From the NCBI GenBank assembly GCA_964007475.1, contig OZ023274.1:83490346-83554345 (forward strand): a stretch of DNA of 64,000 nucleotides, written 5' to 3'. Numbering within the stretch: position 1 is the stretch's first letter; the number at the start of each line of letters is the position of its first letter. Source of the stretch: Hybos culiciformis. Taxonomy: Eukaryota > Arthropoda > Insecta > Diptera > Hybotidae. Made by a program: the position numbers and the translations under genes. The notes under the pieces were generated by a model. That model did not search any database. It had not been told where the DNA came from and was given only the letters and a program-made list of their open reading frames with translations. Below, piece by piece: positions 36,661 through 50,708 of this stretch.

Positions 36661-39600
36661 ATTTTCATTTTTAAACCGATAAACTTTATCTTATTAATAT
36701 ATAATATAGAATAGGATTATTGATTTCCAATTTGTTCTTAGCGATATTATTCTGAAATAAATAATAATATTGAATTCATATTTTAAATTGGAATTATTTC
36801 GAATTTTAAACTGAATTGAATTTATATAAAAAAAATAAATACCTTCCAGATGTAAATAAAATATACATATATACTGTTGTTGCATAAATTAAGGATATAC
36901 ATAACGGTATTGGATGAATAAAACGATAAAAACGATAATAATATATTTTTATAATTAAAGTCCGTTCATATATTGAAAATAAAGCAAACAATTTTTACAC
37001 ATAAATTTTATAAAATAATAATGTATAACTTATGTACAAATATAGTTTGAAATTAACTTAAAGATATAAATTTAAATTTTCATAATTTGTTCTATTTAAA
37101 TTAAATTCTAGCAACACAAACCTATATACATTTTTATGTTAAAACTTAACTTTTTGATTTCATTTTGATTTTCATAGATTAATTATACAAATTTAGCAAA
37201 CTTATAAATTATAAAGTATATTTAATTCATACGTACATTATATACAAAAGTATAATATTTTGTAATATGAATTCCTCGTAATCAACTATACAATTTTTTT
37301 TTTTTTTTTTTAACTACTTAAAATATAAAATTCAATTATTATATAACTATCATAAATTTAAATTATAATAGTTTAGTTATATATTAGTTATTTACAAAAT
37401 TGTATTGAAAAACAATTTTTATTATTTCCTACAATAAAAGTTCTTTCAGTTTAATTTCTTAGGAATTTTATTATTATGCTCATTTAGTAGAAAGTTAGCC
37501 GCAATAATTTAAGAAAAAAATATTAAGGGGTATGTATAATTATAGACAAATGAAATGTTGTAATTTTCGATTTGAGTTCAATTTAAGAAGTAGGTAATAG
37601 ATGATAACCAAATATGTTAGTTAAGTTTTTCTTTAAACTTAAAAAAAAAAGGCATTTTAGAGAAATTTTAACATCACCACCGTATAACTAACTAATATTT
37701 TTTATAATTATTATGTATTTAGTTGAAATTTTATTTCTTATTCCGTTCGACAAAAACAATTTTTCCACAATGTACGGCTTACAATCTATAATAGGAATTG
37801 ATTTATTTACAATTTTATACATATCTTAAGAATATTTTATGAATTTTTCGAAAAGTATTTTTAATTACTATTAAATATTTTGTTATTAATGAAAAAAAAA
37901 ATAAAAAAATGTTTAATTAAAAGCAAAATAGTAGGTATTAGGAAAATTTCCTTTTATAATTTTTTTTATTATCATGAAAAAAAATCAAGGCTCGCATTCA
38001 ATAATAACAAAATGTAAATCAGCATTGAAAACTTTTTTTTACATGCAAGGAAACATGAATTAACGATACAAAATATGTTTTTTACTCCTTTCGCCTTGAA
38101 TAAATTATTATTCTGAAATGATTTGAAGGTTAGGTTATTATTGAAAAATTTTGAGTTATTTTTCATCATACATTTGTGTACCTCTTATGTTAATCAGAAA
38201 ATAATGCGAACAAAAAGTAGTTACGAATATTCAATATGTAAACAAAGATACTTCTTTCAGTATTGAAATCTATTCAGGTTTCAAGATGTGGTAATATTAT
38301 ACCTATATAATATATTTATATAATATAGAAATAGTTTCAATAAAATTAAATAAATTATCAAATATAGGTAATTTAATAAAATAATAGTATACATTTTTTT
38401 TCATAATTGAAATCTCTGCATTTGTGTAATTGAAAAACCTGTGGTAATTTAATTATTATATTAAATAAAATATAATTGTTAATTATATAAAATATAATTG
38501 AATATTTTTATTATTATTTTTAATTGAATGTTTGACATACCTAACTTAATATGTGAAATTAAAAACACAATATTATATATTAAAATAAAATCAATTTTAA
38601 TAATAGCTTAATGTTTTGTATTTTGTGTAAAATTATAATTCGACTTCAAAGTTATATTGAAACATATATTGTCGCTTCATATTTGTCAGAAAGGAAATAT
38701 TTTATTTTTTAATTATGATTTTTGTTTTTTCTACTATATATCCATATCATTGCATAAACTTAAGGACATCGTTACCTTAAAATTTATAAAAGCGATATGT
38801 TAAACAAACCTATAGGACCTATGAAATTAAATTTTTATTACCCCCCAAATATAACACAGTTCTCAATTCTAGGTCAATATATAGAAAGTGTGTTTATATA
38901 GAATAATCTAGGGATATCATCTGGGCCTACTAAATGCTCAAAAATTCAACTTATTAAAGTTGCAAAATTATTTTTTTTTTTTTTTCCTAATTTCAATTTG
39001 AATTAAATTTTTCTTCTATTTTTAGCATCATAATTTTCATAAACATAATTATTGTATACAAAGATGCATATGTGTACACGTGCGTATACTTATGTACATG
39101 TAATATTACTTACGTTATATCATGAAACAAATTTTATTCTGGCAATATAATATTATGCGTAGCACTTGAATGTTCTACTTTTTTAAAAGTGAATATAAAA
39201 ATTTTTTTTTTTTTTTTTATGCTGTGAAAAGTCTGAAATTTCATTTTTTAATTAAATAATTGAAGTGTAAATTAAATTTTATTTGTGTTTTTTTTTTTTT
39301 TTTTAATGTGGCATTCATAATATAGATAATTTAATGAAATATTTTATTTGAAGATCTGTTTTCATTAAAAAAGAAAAAAAAAAATATATATATAATAATA
39401 AAAATATGGGAAATTATTTTGATGGTATGAAAGGAAAATTCGTTAATGAAAATATCTTTTAATTTGAGAGAAGAAGACGAAGAAAAAAAAAATTGCCTAT
39501 TATAAAATCATTTCATACACAATATCGAGTTTTTCCTATACACAAAAAAAAACACCTTAATTTTCTTCTTTTTTTTTTTGGAAAATAAGATATTTTATCA

Positions 39601-39984
39601 AGAATCATTTTTTCCTTTTGTTTGTTTCAAGTATGAAAATAAAAAGTAAACAAAAAATTTTATAAATAAAAAAAAATGTAAAAGAGTGAAAGGTGTTAGG
39701 AAGAAAATTTGTTTTCTTCATTTCAATAAAGCTGTAATGTACACAGCTTGTGAAAATTATATATATTTTTTTTTTGTACTATTTATGAATAAAAAAAAAA
39801 TCTACTTTAAGTTTTTTGTTAAATTTCCTTATAGAAAAATGAGCTATATATATACTTTTGAGTATTATAATGTTGCTAATGCATAAAATACTAATTTGTA
39901 GCATATTTTATTTTTTAAGAATTTTAATAATAAAAAAAAAAATGTATTAAAAAATAAAACTACGGACATTTTTAAATAAACGTT

Positions 39985-40240
39985 GTGTACCACCGACTAA
40001 AAAGAGAAAAATTAATTATTCTTTCGGTAGTAAGGCCATGTTGAATTCGATTCTGGTCAGAGTGGTACAGATGATTGTGCTATTCACACCGTCATAGCGA
40101 AAGTTTGAACATAATTAAATTATTTGATGACCAAAACTTGGGACGCAACATGAAGGAGTAAACACAATTGGGCGACAACGACGACTACATGAAGTTCTAA
40201 ACTCTTCATCCTTAGATACTCATATTAAAATGCGTCCCAT
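39985..40240 (+). mobile_element. Degraded SINE-like relic
   Basis: This island is clearly richer in G+C than its flanks. It has a box-B-like GAATTCGATTC preceded by GTAGTAAGGCCATGTT, which resembles a worn tRNA head. A body with ACTTGGGACGCAACATGAAG and GGCGACAACGACGACTAC follows. It does not match the other SINE pair. No open frame supports coding. A fragment of another repeat type is equally possible. Confidence 0.35.
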
Positions 40241-42203
40241 ATTTTAAGTCAGCAAATGTTATAATTAATTTTTATACATAATTTTTTTCAACTATTATGT
40301 CTTATGTCTTATTGATAACCAGATAGGTCTTATTATGAAAAAATTAGATTCTCATAAGCAAAAGTAGCTGCAAAAGTAGCAACAGGCGAAAATAAGTTTA
40401 CGAGTAAACTTTAAAGTCAATAATATAAAGGGAAGTGATGCAAAATTGGTCTTCAAAATTTGTCCGGCGTGTCAGACAAGAAAATAAAACAGAAAAACGT
40501 TATAAAATACAAAAATTTTCTTTTTTAATTTTTGGTTAGTTTAGGGGACATAATAATGTGCCAGTCGTTATAAATGTTTTTTTTTTTTTTATATGAAAAG
40601 TTTCTTTTCTGAAAGCTTTCTTAAATATTAAAAGAAGTTTTTTTGTTTTTTTTTTTTAAAGACACCTTAAAAGATTCTTTTTAAGGTATTATTACTGGTC
40701 ACGCGACATAAAATAAATGGGGAAGCATATATTATGTCAGAAAAAAAAAATAAGAAAAAAACTTACTTTTGAAAGGACAACGTCTGGATATATTTCTATA
40801 AATATTTCGAAATTTTTTTTTTATTAATTGTTATTCAGGTGTTATAAATATTAACTGGTGACAGACAATATCTATAAAATACAAAAGCTTAGTTCTGAAA
40901 AGCATCGTTTTGATTAACATTTTGGTTTTTTTTTTCACTCACCATTTTACTATATTTTTGTATCTTTTTTTAATTAAGCTCGATGCCATATTTGCTGCCG
41001 AGAGAATTTTTAAATTTTATAATTGGTTCGTCGCGGTATAACTTTTTAATCCATAATTTTCAATTGTTGCCTTTTTATAATATACGAATTATGATAATTT
41101 TTTTTTTAATTTTATTATTTAAGAATTTAGTAAAAGAATATCATAAAATAATAATGTTTCTTTTAAAACATTTTTTTCATGTATAGAAATAACGATATAT
41201 AGGTATACTTTCAGAATTTAATGCAAATCAATAATATTCAATAACAAGAAAATTTTAATATTGAAAAACTTTGAAATGAACAAGTTTTCAAATATTTATG
41301 CTAATACGCAATATTTATATAATTTTTTTTTTTTTTTTTATAAATAAAATGAGAATCAACCAGGCAGGAAAAAGTTCTTATGGTTAAAAAAAATAAAATA
41401 AAAAAAATTGGATATTTTATTATGCATTATTATGTAAAAAGTTTTCAAAAGTTTTTTTTTTTGACAAAATTTTCAGCTAAATTTCAGCTTTTTTTTCTCA
41501 AAATTAAGATTTTTTTTTGTTATTCCTAACAACTTCGTACCTTATGTGATTTTTCTTTCTCTATATTCGATATATTGGTATTCGAATTGGTTTCCAACGT
41601 TGAAACTTTTGTTCAATTTTTTTTTTTTTGAAACATTTTTATATTTATTAAATTGATTTGAAAATAATCTTAAAATTTAAGTGACATTTGACTTATTGAT
41701 AAGATCTCAGAAGTCTTAAAGAATTCATACAAACGATTTATTTCGATATGAAAAAGATAAGAATCTATACTTTATTAGTAGGAAAAGAAGATATTTCTCT
41801 GATCAGTCTTGGAGATCTTCTCTGCGAAGCCTATGTAAATAAAACTTTTATTTTAAATTATAAAAAAATTATTCTTTATCGTCTATTTTTACTTTGAATT
41901 AAGCCAGCAATATTTCAAACTCGTTATTCACATTATGTACTAGTTCTAACTTCTAAGTATTTCTTAATAGTATAGGCAGGGCTTGAAAAAAATCGATTTA
42001 TGCTATGAAAATAAAATATTTTTTACATAATCTAAATATAATTGTAGATTTTTTTTTAAATTCTTATTCAACTAAAAATACTTTTCATATTATGTATATG
42101 AAATACACTTTCATTCATACATACATAAAACATAATACAGAATATAAATAAAATGGTCTATCAGTCAAAATGTCTTCATTTTTTAGTAGTAGTATGACTT
42201 TAA

Positions 42204-42722
42204 CCCTTTCACTGTCCCCATAGTAATATTTTTTGCAACTCCCTACGTCCGACGTACTAAAAATCACGTGAATCACATAAGATACACGGAGCAATATTGA
42301 AGTTTTTTACTAGTCACACGTTCTGTGCATCATACATGATGCACGTAAAAAAGTTTTATTTGTCTTATACTTTTGATTTTGAATTTATATTTTTGTTTTT
42401 CATTAAGTTTTTTGAATAAAGTTAGTGTTATAATTGATTTTTGTAAGTTTTTTTTGTTTGAATAAAGTTTAATTTTTTCTTAAAACAAATGATTTTTCGT
42501 CCTATGTATATTCCTAATTTACAGTTTTTCAGTATCCAAACGTTCACTTTTTATAAAACAAAACATTCTCTACACGCTCAACGTCTTAAATGATATTTAT
42601 TTCACAAGTCTCAATAAAAATTTTATTGAGAAAATAGGCATAATGTGTATCATATATGATGCACAAAGCGTCACGATTAAAACATGTGTGCATCATATGT
42701 GATGCACTGGACAGTGAAAGGG
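42204..42722. mobile_element. piggyBac-type MITE with internal palindromes
   Basis: The 519-bp element is flanked by TTAA on both sides (42200-42203 and 42723-42726). It starts CCCTTTCACTGTCC and ends with the exact inverse GGACAGTGAAAGGG, a 14-bp perfect TIR. TTAA targets and CCC-starting ends are the hallmark of piggyBac elements. It has no transposase. Three copies of a 20-bp palindrome of the form GTGYATCATRYRTGATGCAC lie at 42325-42344, 42645-42664 and 42688-42707, and a degenerate fourth at 42268-42287. They are therefore arranged near both ends, suggesting subterminal transposase-binding sites. Confidence 0.88.
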
Positions 42723-42726
42723 TTAA

Positions 42727-45700
42727 ACATTAACTTTTTCATATTTTCAACACATAAAATAAATATAAAATAAAATAAAATTAATAATAAAAAAAAAATA
42801 TTTGACATAAAAACAAATTTCGGATGTAAGTAGGTATTTACAAGTAGATATGTTATCCTAGATAGATATATATGTTATACATATATTTATTTATATTTGT
42901 ACACATACATTTTCGGTATATTATTATATTTGTATATTTTTTTATTATTTTCTTTTTATTTCAAAACATTTTTTATAGTTTCAAGTGTTTCGCAAAAAAA
43001 AAAAAAAGTGGGTACACAACATAACATTCTTTTTATTAAGGTAGTTTTTATTTCTGGTAATTTTATTCTTGATACAGAGGCATTTAATATTATTTTCTCT
43101 GTTGATAAGGCATTTGAATTTTACACCCATTATCTTATATTGACTGGAATTTATATAAATTTTTATATGATTTTGAAGTGACAGAATTTTTTTTTTTTTC
43201 GTTTTTTCGTTTTTATATATATGTCCGTACATAAAAATATTTAGAAAGAACAAAACAATGTGAAGGATTTTTATTTTAGCATTAAATAGGAATTCTTTTC
43301 CTAGAAAATAATAAAAAGAAAAATTCCGTATGAAAAATTATTATTTTTTTTTTTTGCTTTTTTTCACCTTAAAATTTACGCATAAAGTTACATGTATCTT
43401 GATTTTTTTCAATCAAATAAACTAATGCATAAAAAAATTTCTTTCATGAAAGATAAAAACCATATATATGTTGTGTATCTACAACTATAATATATATACA
43501 CACAATAGTAATGGTATTGAAAATAATAGTAATAATAATAACAATAATAGTAATAAAAAAAATAATAATAACATCGAAAAAAAAAAAAACAATTTCGAGG
43601 AGGAAAAAAGGATGTAATAATGGTAGATAACCTATCTTTTAAGTTTATAGGAAAAATGTATGTTTTTATGTTTTAACTTCATCATAATTTTCAATAAAAA
43701 GTATTGTAATATAAAAAATGGAAATATAGTTTTTTAATACCAGTATCTGTGTATTAAAAAATTCATAATAAAAATGAAAATATCCAGACAAAAAATCAAA
43801 AATTTAATTGATATGGAAAATGATGTAATATGTTGTTGATATTTATTCTTTTATTATTGACTTTAGCTATATTTACACTAGTTAGTTCTTTTGACAGATA
43901 TTAAACTAAACTTGATTTCGAGGAATCAAAAATTATATATGTCTAATGAATTTTAATATTGTTTTAATTTGAGTGAATTCGGAAGATGTATTTAGAAATC
44001 TTACGATTAATCTCCTTTAAGGACATTTAAATATATTTCTTCACGAAATCAGATTATAATCAGTCATATTTTACGTCCTCCTTTACACAAAAACTTCAAA
44101 ACACCCATTTCTTCAAAACTGTTTGAGATTCATGTGAACATATTTCATCTTTTTTTTCAAGGACAAGGTGTTGAAGTTAAAAGAAAAAAAATTAATCAAC
44201 AATATGTATAATTAAAAAATTTTCAAATTAAAAAACATAAAATTTTCTATACTGCATTATGAGAAAAATGTATGTGAGTGAAGCTCAATACATTTTATTT
44301 TTTTATCAAAATATCAACTTATGGTTAAATGGGCTTGCAATTACGTGACGAATGATAAATGAATTTTTAGGATTCTGGCATTTTTATAAAGTATTTTAAA
44401 AACTCAATGAATGTTTTGCAAAAGTTTTATTCAAAAAATATAAATTAAAAATAACAGAATATAAATATAGACTTTTAAAATTAAATAAAAAACAAAATAA
44501 TTTCTTCAATTTTCTTTTGCCACAAACCACAAAATAAAGTTTTTGTAATTAATTTTTAAATACCAATTTTAATTATATACCTAATATAGAACATTTTAAT
44601 TATATTTATTTGAATGCATAAATTTTCCATGTTTTATATTCTGATATAATTATAATGCTACAAAAAAAAACAATGTTTTTGAATAAATCATACTGTTATG
44701 GGGCACCGTTGCTATTACCCATTCGATAAACTTTTTATGCTCTGCCAAATTAATAAATTATAATAAAAAACGTAGTTAAAAATGTTTTTAAAATTTTTTT
44801 CTTAATAATACTAAATAGTTATTAAGATAATGAAAATGAAAATTCAAGGACCTTGTACGCATGAAAATTCATAGAGCAAAAACTAGATCAGCTTAAAAGC
44901 TTCCTTTTCTTTTTTTTTTTTTTTAAGGAGTTTAACTTTTTTTTTTCTTTTATATACAGATATATGTATATTTCCATTATGGTTTTAGTTGTTGTTTTTT
45001 TTTTTTTTGCTATTTTGTTTTCTTTCATAAAAAAGAAAAAGTACCCATAAAATAAAAGTAAAAATATAAATTTATCAAGGAGAAAATTCAATACCCATAA
45101 ATTTTTTTTGTTTTTGGAATATTTTTTTTTTTATTTTTCATACTTTAAGGTTATATGCTGCGTATAGCATTTTTTTTTCATTTTTAAGGATGCAAAGGTT
45201 TGAAGAGTAAAGATATTTACAAATTTTCTTGAAGCATATATACCAATTTCTTTAAAAGGATAACTGAAAAAAAAAAGTGCAAAAAAAAAAATTATAAAAA
45301 AAAATATAAGAAAAATACATCCTTGAAAAAGCAAAGCCAAAATGAATTAACATAAATTTATTGGAATTTTATTGAAATTTAAAATAAAATAAATAGAAAA
45401 ATAATATTTATGTGTATAGACATATATATTTTATATATGTCTCTACATAATTTTTGTGGTTTTCTCTTCCCCCCAATGGAAAATAAAATATATATATGTA
45501 TATTTATTTATATATTTAAAAGAAAATGAGAGAATTTATTTAACATTTTTATCATTTCACTTTCGCCTTTTCTTGATTATATCGTATCGTTCATGTTCTG
45601 TTAACAACTCATATAACAACATAATGTTGTAATGAATTTCATATATAATTTTCTTTTTGGTTTTTATTGTTTATTTTGTTTAAATTCATTTAATTAGAAA

Positions 45701-46051
45701 ATTTAAAATTTATGACAACATCGATAAAATTTATTTTTTCAAGAATTTGGTTCATTTAAATTCTAACCTTTTAAAAATTAATTTTTTTAAATTTTAAGCT
45801 AGCCAGAATAAATTATTGTATTTTCCTCGATTCAAGTAAAAACTATATTTCGTATTTTGGTACAATTTATTGATATTTCATATTTATATATTTGTACAAC
45901 TGCCGCGTGTGAGTATTTTTAATAATTTGCCTCCTATAATAATTATTTGCCGCCCTAGGCTCGAGCCTATATATAAATCCATCGCTGATTAAATCTTAAA
46001 TTATTTGTTTCTAATGTATAAATTGGCAGTCACATCGATCAAGTTTTGTTA
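42727..46051. other. A+T-rich DNA, no gene seen
   Basis: Contains an AAT-rich microsatellite at 43523-43574, dense T and A runs near 44,900-45,340 and no supportable coding region. Confidence 0.6.
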
Positions 46052-46056
46052 CTATG

Positions 46057-46519
46057 AGTCTGTTCACTTATTACCGATTATTAAAAAAATTGAAATAGGA
46101 TTTAATATTCCAGGTTTTTTAATTTGTGAACGACACGTTTTTACTGCTGTTATTTAAAAAAATGAAATAATTTTGTCCTAAAGCCGTTCACAAATTCAAT
46201 TTTACTTTTTTAAATTCTACAAAGGGAAATTTTAAATTTCCCATAACAAACTAAATTTGTAGGTCTACTCTTAAGTGAATTCAACAACTAAAATTGTATA
46301 GAAAAGAAAAAAGCGGCAAAAATGGGTAAAAAAATTCGCTCGGTCACGTATTATTATAAGTTTTTGATTTCAGTCAGCCAAATATTATTTTATAAGTAGT
46401 TGATTTTAGCAGATTATACAGAATGCAGAAAATTACGTCCTCAATTTAGAAATTGTGACATTTGTTTTACAGAAAAGGGAGATTTCTTTTTTTTCAAACG
46501 TTTAATAAGTGAACAGACT
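46057..46519. mobile_element. MITE with 17-bp TIRs and 5-bp target duplication
   Basis: AGTCTGTTCACTTATTA at 46057-46073 is exactly mirrored by TAATAAGTGAACAGACT at 46503-46519. CTATG stands immediately outside both ends (46052-46056 and 46520-46524), a direct target-site duplication. A second inner inverted repeat, AATTTGTGAACG (46121-46132) and CGTTCACAAATT (46185-46196), reuses the GTGAAC/GTTCAC core of the ends. There is no coding capacity. The terminal bases do not match a superfamily I can name: a 5-bp duplication fits Transib-like elements, but the TIR start does not. Confidence 0.8.
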
Positions 46520-47937
46520 CTATGAAAGCGAATTTGAGATGGGAGGTTTTAGCATATGAAAATAAAATGATAGAAAAAAAATTTTACATGAAAATAAAAT
46601 TATATGTTTACTGTTTCTTTAATATATAACTTCTCGGGAAATTTAATTTAATTTTCGATTCCGTATTTTTTTTTTTTTCGTCTTCTTTATTGAAATTTAT
46701 GCATTTTGAAATTGAAAAAGAAAAAATTATAAAAAGAAACATTTTCAGTTCATATTTTTATAAAACATAATTTGATCTCGTATATAATCTTTAGTGAAAT
46801 AAAGTTAAATATTATTTTTATTTATGTTTTGAATTTTTTTTTTTTTTGAATATAACGAATTTATATATATATATGTGTATGGATATTACAAGGAAGTGTA
46901 AAAATAGTTATTGATGTAGAAATTTTGTTTTTTTTTTTCAACAACAATATTACTTTCTTTTATTTCATTACGATTGGTTTTAGGCTGTCAAATATCTATA
47001 TGTATAATGTTATTTAACTGAAAGTTAAAGATAGAGATAAAATATCAAAGGAATCTTGAAAATTGAATAAATGTAGAGAATATCACAAAATTTATTAAAT
47101 TCAAAATATGGAAATTCTAGTAGTGATGTTATTTGAATTTAATGAACATTGTAGTAATATACAAAATATAATGTTTAATAACATAATTTCTATGGTAATG
47201 AATTAAGAAATATTTAATTAAAGAATATATCAAAGAACCTTTTTACTACTTACAAAAAAAAATTTACATAAAATAAAATGTTGAGTATACTTTAATATGA
47301 ACAAAGCTGAATACATTTACGTTATGCTTTACAGTAGGATATTGAAGTGAAAATTTACTGCAATATTTTTACTGCACCAGGGATTCACATAAAGTGAAAA
47401 ATAATTTCATTAATATTCGATGTTTCAATTCATCGTCTGCCAAGTTCAGTTCCAGAAGCTAAAGTTGCTGATACGCGGTATTGCAAGACGTATATTAAAC
47501 TTTTGAAAGAATAGGTACTGTATTAAAGCAACCAGTTTTCACCCATAGTAGTTATATTTTGTAACAGAGTTAGATCATTATATGGATTGATATTTTATGT
47601 ATCCATTCATAGATCATAAGCGCGTTTAGCCAATACACATCAAAACTTAAATGAAAATAAATCTTTAAAAAAATTATCTTCATAGTTAAGTTAATTTTTT
47701 TGATTTTGTGTTCGAGTATACGGTATAGAATTTTTTAATACTAATAATATTTATAATTCAATAGTTTTTTCATTATATTAATTTTCCTCCACGTCATGTC
47801 AGTAAAGAGACAAATTGCATATTTTCTACTTATGTGTACGTTGTAGTCAAAGAATAATATGAAATATGATATAATCTTAAAAATTATTATAACTTTTTTG
47901 TTCTATCTTTTTATCATAATAATAATAATATTAATAA

Positions 47938-47971
<34 letters not shown>

Positions 47972-48301
47972 GGTAATCATAGAAAATATTATTATAATTA
48001 AATATGGAAAAAAAAAATACCCTAAAAAATTTTTTTTGTTTTGTTTTTGAAACATATATTATGAATATGAAACTTATACGGAAGAAAATTTAAGTTTTGC
48101 AAAGAGTGCTGCAGGATAAAAATTTATTTATAATAATTTTTTCAAAATAAAATTATTTTTGCTCATAAAATCCATACAACATTTTTTATTTAAAGTATAT
48201 ATATATATGATTTTTTAAGCTTTCTTGATCTTTTATCTCTCTGATTTACACGTCAAGAGTTCATTTTAAAATTAAAAGAGTATATAGAAGAGGTGTATTA
48301 A

Positions 48302-48308
<7 letters not shown>

Positions 48309-48338
<30 letters not shown>
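48309..48338. repeat. TA dinucleotide microsatellite
   Basis: About 15 uninterrupted TA units, the longest dinucleotide run noticed in the window. Confidence 0.9.
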
Positions 48339-48340
<2 letters not shown>

Positions 48341-50442
48341 AATATGTTTTTTTATTTTCTTTTCAACAAAAACATTATTTTCTTGGCAAGAAAACTTTAA
48401 GAAAATGAAAAAAAAAAAAAAAAAAACAAATAAGTATTATAATAAAAGTTTTAATTCTGAAATTTCAAGAAAATTTATTTCCCAGTTGTGTACTTTTATA
48501 GTATAATATTCAAGTTAACTAAACCATATTAAAATATTCAAGAGAAGATGAAAAATATAAGGAATATATTTTATAGGTAAGAAGGTTTATGTAACTTTAC
48601 GGAAAATTTAGAACTTTTGAATGAACACTATTTTTTCTTTTTTTTAATTTAAAATTAAATATGTATTAATAAATAAATATTTAATGATTTAAAATTAAAA
48701 ATTAAAATTCAAATTATATAAGTAATATAATGATTTATATACAGTATCCTAGAAATTTATACAGACTTATAACTTTAATATATAACTTTATAACTTTATA
48801 CAACTTTTTAAATATATTGATAAAGTATTAAAATACTTAATTAGTAATTACTATTACTATTACTAGTAAGTTACTAAAAAGAACAAATGAAGTTCAGGGT
48901 TATTTTGTAAAGCCTTTTCCGATAGTACAGAAATAACTAGAAATTATTTTTATACAAAATAGTTATTAAATTATTATTATCAGTCGAAAAATTTTTCACT
49001 CGTGTGAATTTTAAATTTCAAATTTGATAAGAAGTCCAAGTCACACCAAATCTGATAAAAATTTAAATAATTACAAAATTTTCCTATTTACTATCGTCTC
49101 GTAAAAAAATTATTAAAAAAAAATTTAGTTATCCTGAATCTATATACCTTAATCTTAATAATACTCCATTAGAAAATTTTATTGTTTCCGTTCGGTTTTC
49201 AGCAGAAAATCAACAAAATATAAAAACCATATAATATAATCCATCACAGTTAAAGGCTTAGGTAAGGGAATCAAAGCGAAAAACGAAATTATATCAACTT
49301 ACTCACACCTTTCAATACTAAACTAAGAAAAAAAGGGAAAAGTATCTAAAATGAAAAAAAATAAAAATTATTTTATCTATCGAAAAATCTAAAAGGTTAA
49401 AGGATGAAAAATTTTAATGCTTAAAACAAAAGTCAAAAAAGGTTAAAATCAAGGGAAGAAAAAATAGGAGAAGAAAAACATATTTCATATTATTCGAAAA
49501 AAAAAAAAAAAATTACACACAATCAAAATAAAAATGTTTAATAATAGACTTTGAAATAAAGATTAAAGTATTAAGAAGGAAAAGCCAATATTACCAGAAA
49601 AAAAAAATCTATATATTTTCCGAAGCAAAAAAAAAATGAAAAAGGGAAATTAAATTAAATAACATTTCCGCAATAATCAAAGTAAGAATTTAACAAGGAT
49701 TCCATGTCATTTTGTAGAAAATAATTTCTAAATAAGAAAAAAAAATATATTAGGTATATAGTTATAATAAGAAAATAAAAGAAAATTCAATAGAAAGAAC
49801 TATTTGCCTTTTCGTTTCTTTTTCTTTTTTTTTTGAACGAAATCAATGTCAAAGAATTTCAAAATCAATGTGGTTAAAAGAAAAATTCTTTAATTTTATT
49901 GCTTTGATTTGAAAAAAGAAAAAAAGAAAAGAAAAACAAGTTAAAAAGGATTTAGAGAAGATTCAAACATTGTTTCAAATCGTAACCGAATCTTTGCAGA
50001 TACAATGTTATTTAGATAAGAGGGAATAAGAAAATTGGATATCAAATAATTTCTTATTCGTAATTTTGACAAGAAAAAAAAAAATTAAAATCATAAATTT
50101 CATTGATTCGTCTTTGCCAACAAGGGAAAGCGAATTTTGGTTTTCTACTAAGAACAATACCTTCCAACAACAGTTTTATCATAAAATATTGCATTATGTT
50201 GGAGTGTAATCTTACTATGAGAGACTGCTCAGATCGTTATGTGGCACAAAGTAGTAGCTGAAAAAGTTCAATTTAGATTGACTCTTGTTTGTACCAAAAA
50301 ATTTTGACAATGCCCAACAGCATAACGAACTTTTATAATTTATTTAGTGCGGTGACAACAATAAAAACATCAATATTATGTTGAGTTAGGTTATCCAACA
50401 ACAAAAAAAATCTTCAATTCATTGAAAAGTTTTTAATCCCAG

Positions 50443-50708
50443 GTCCTACACATTTGGATAGTGATGCTGATCAAACACGAATAGAAAAAGCAAAGAAGTT
50501 TAGAGAAATAAAAATTATATGTCTTACAGCTTATGTTTCAACTTTGTTCCATCTGTTTTTTAAATGTGAATATTTAGGGCGGAATTATTTAAGCACTATC
50601 AGGGGACTTGAATGGAGGATATATGTGGAACTGGAAATTTTTTTTTCAGAACATATTTCAGTACAGGAGTTCTTATCTATTATAAACAAATTTGTGAGAC
50701 TTGGTTAA
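50443..50708 (+). pseudogene. Possible exon or coding relic, unidentified
   Basis: An AG preceded by TTTTTAATCCC opens an 87-codon frame (PTHLDSDADQTRIEKAKKF… to …INKFVRLG) ending in TAA at 50706-50708. A possible GTGAGA donor follows INKF at 50693. The first 20 residues are charged and coding-like; the remainder is rich in Phe/Tyr/Leu and could be chance. Surrounding DNA (50,100-50,450) is also less A+T-rich than average. It may be an exon, a transposon fragment or a chance frame; no family is recognised. Confidence 0.25.

Larger units (their letters stand above)
31715..42199. other. Gene-poor A+T-rich stretch
   Basis: No convincing gene. Contents: tandem duplications at 32081-32154 and 36471-36660; a patch at 32800-33045 with repeated GTAATC(C/T)ATAT motifs in both orientations (possible decayed foldback or MITE); a candidate minus-strand terminal exon at 36075-36170; a SINE-like relic near 40 kb. 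The rest is homopolymer-rich with chance frames. Confidence 0.55.

Noticed and set aside
43523..43574. Regularly spaced repeats as a CRISPR array
   Set aside because: They are AAT microsatellites in a eukaryotic genome without spacers.
45131..45340. Phe/Ile-rich frames around poly-A/T runs here and at 23833-24072, 42897-43253 and 44888-45091
   Set aside because: Homopolymer translation (poly-Phe/Lys), no coding composition.
45925..45975. ATTTGCCGCCCTAGGC-like word, partly shared with 8848-8870
   Set aside because: Only about 12 bases are shared; could be a hAT fragment but there is not enough to support it.
47411..47510. 35-codon plus-strand patch containing RLPSSVPEAKVADTRY
   Set aside because: A second frame is equally open and no splice sites bound it; too weak to call.
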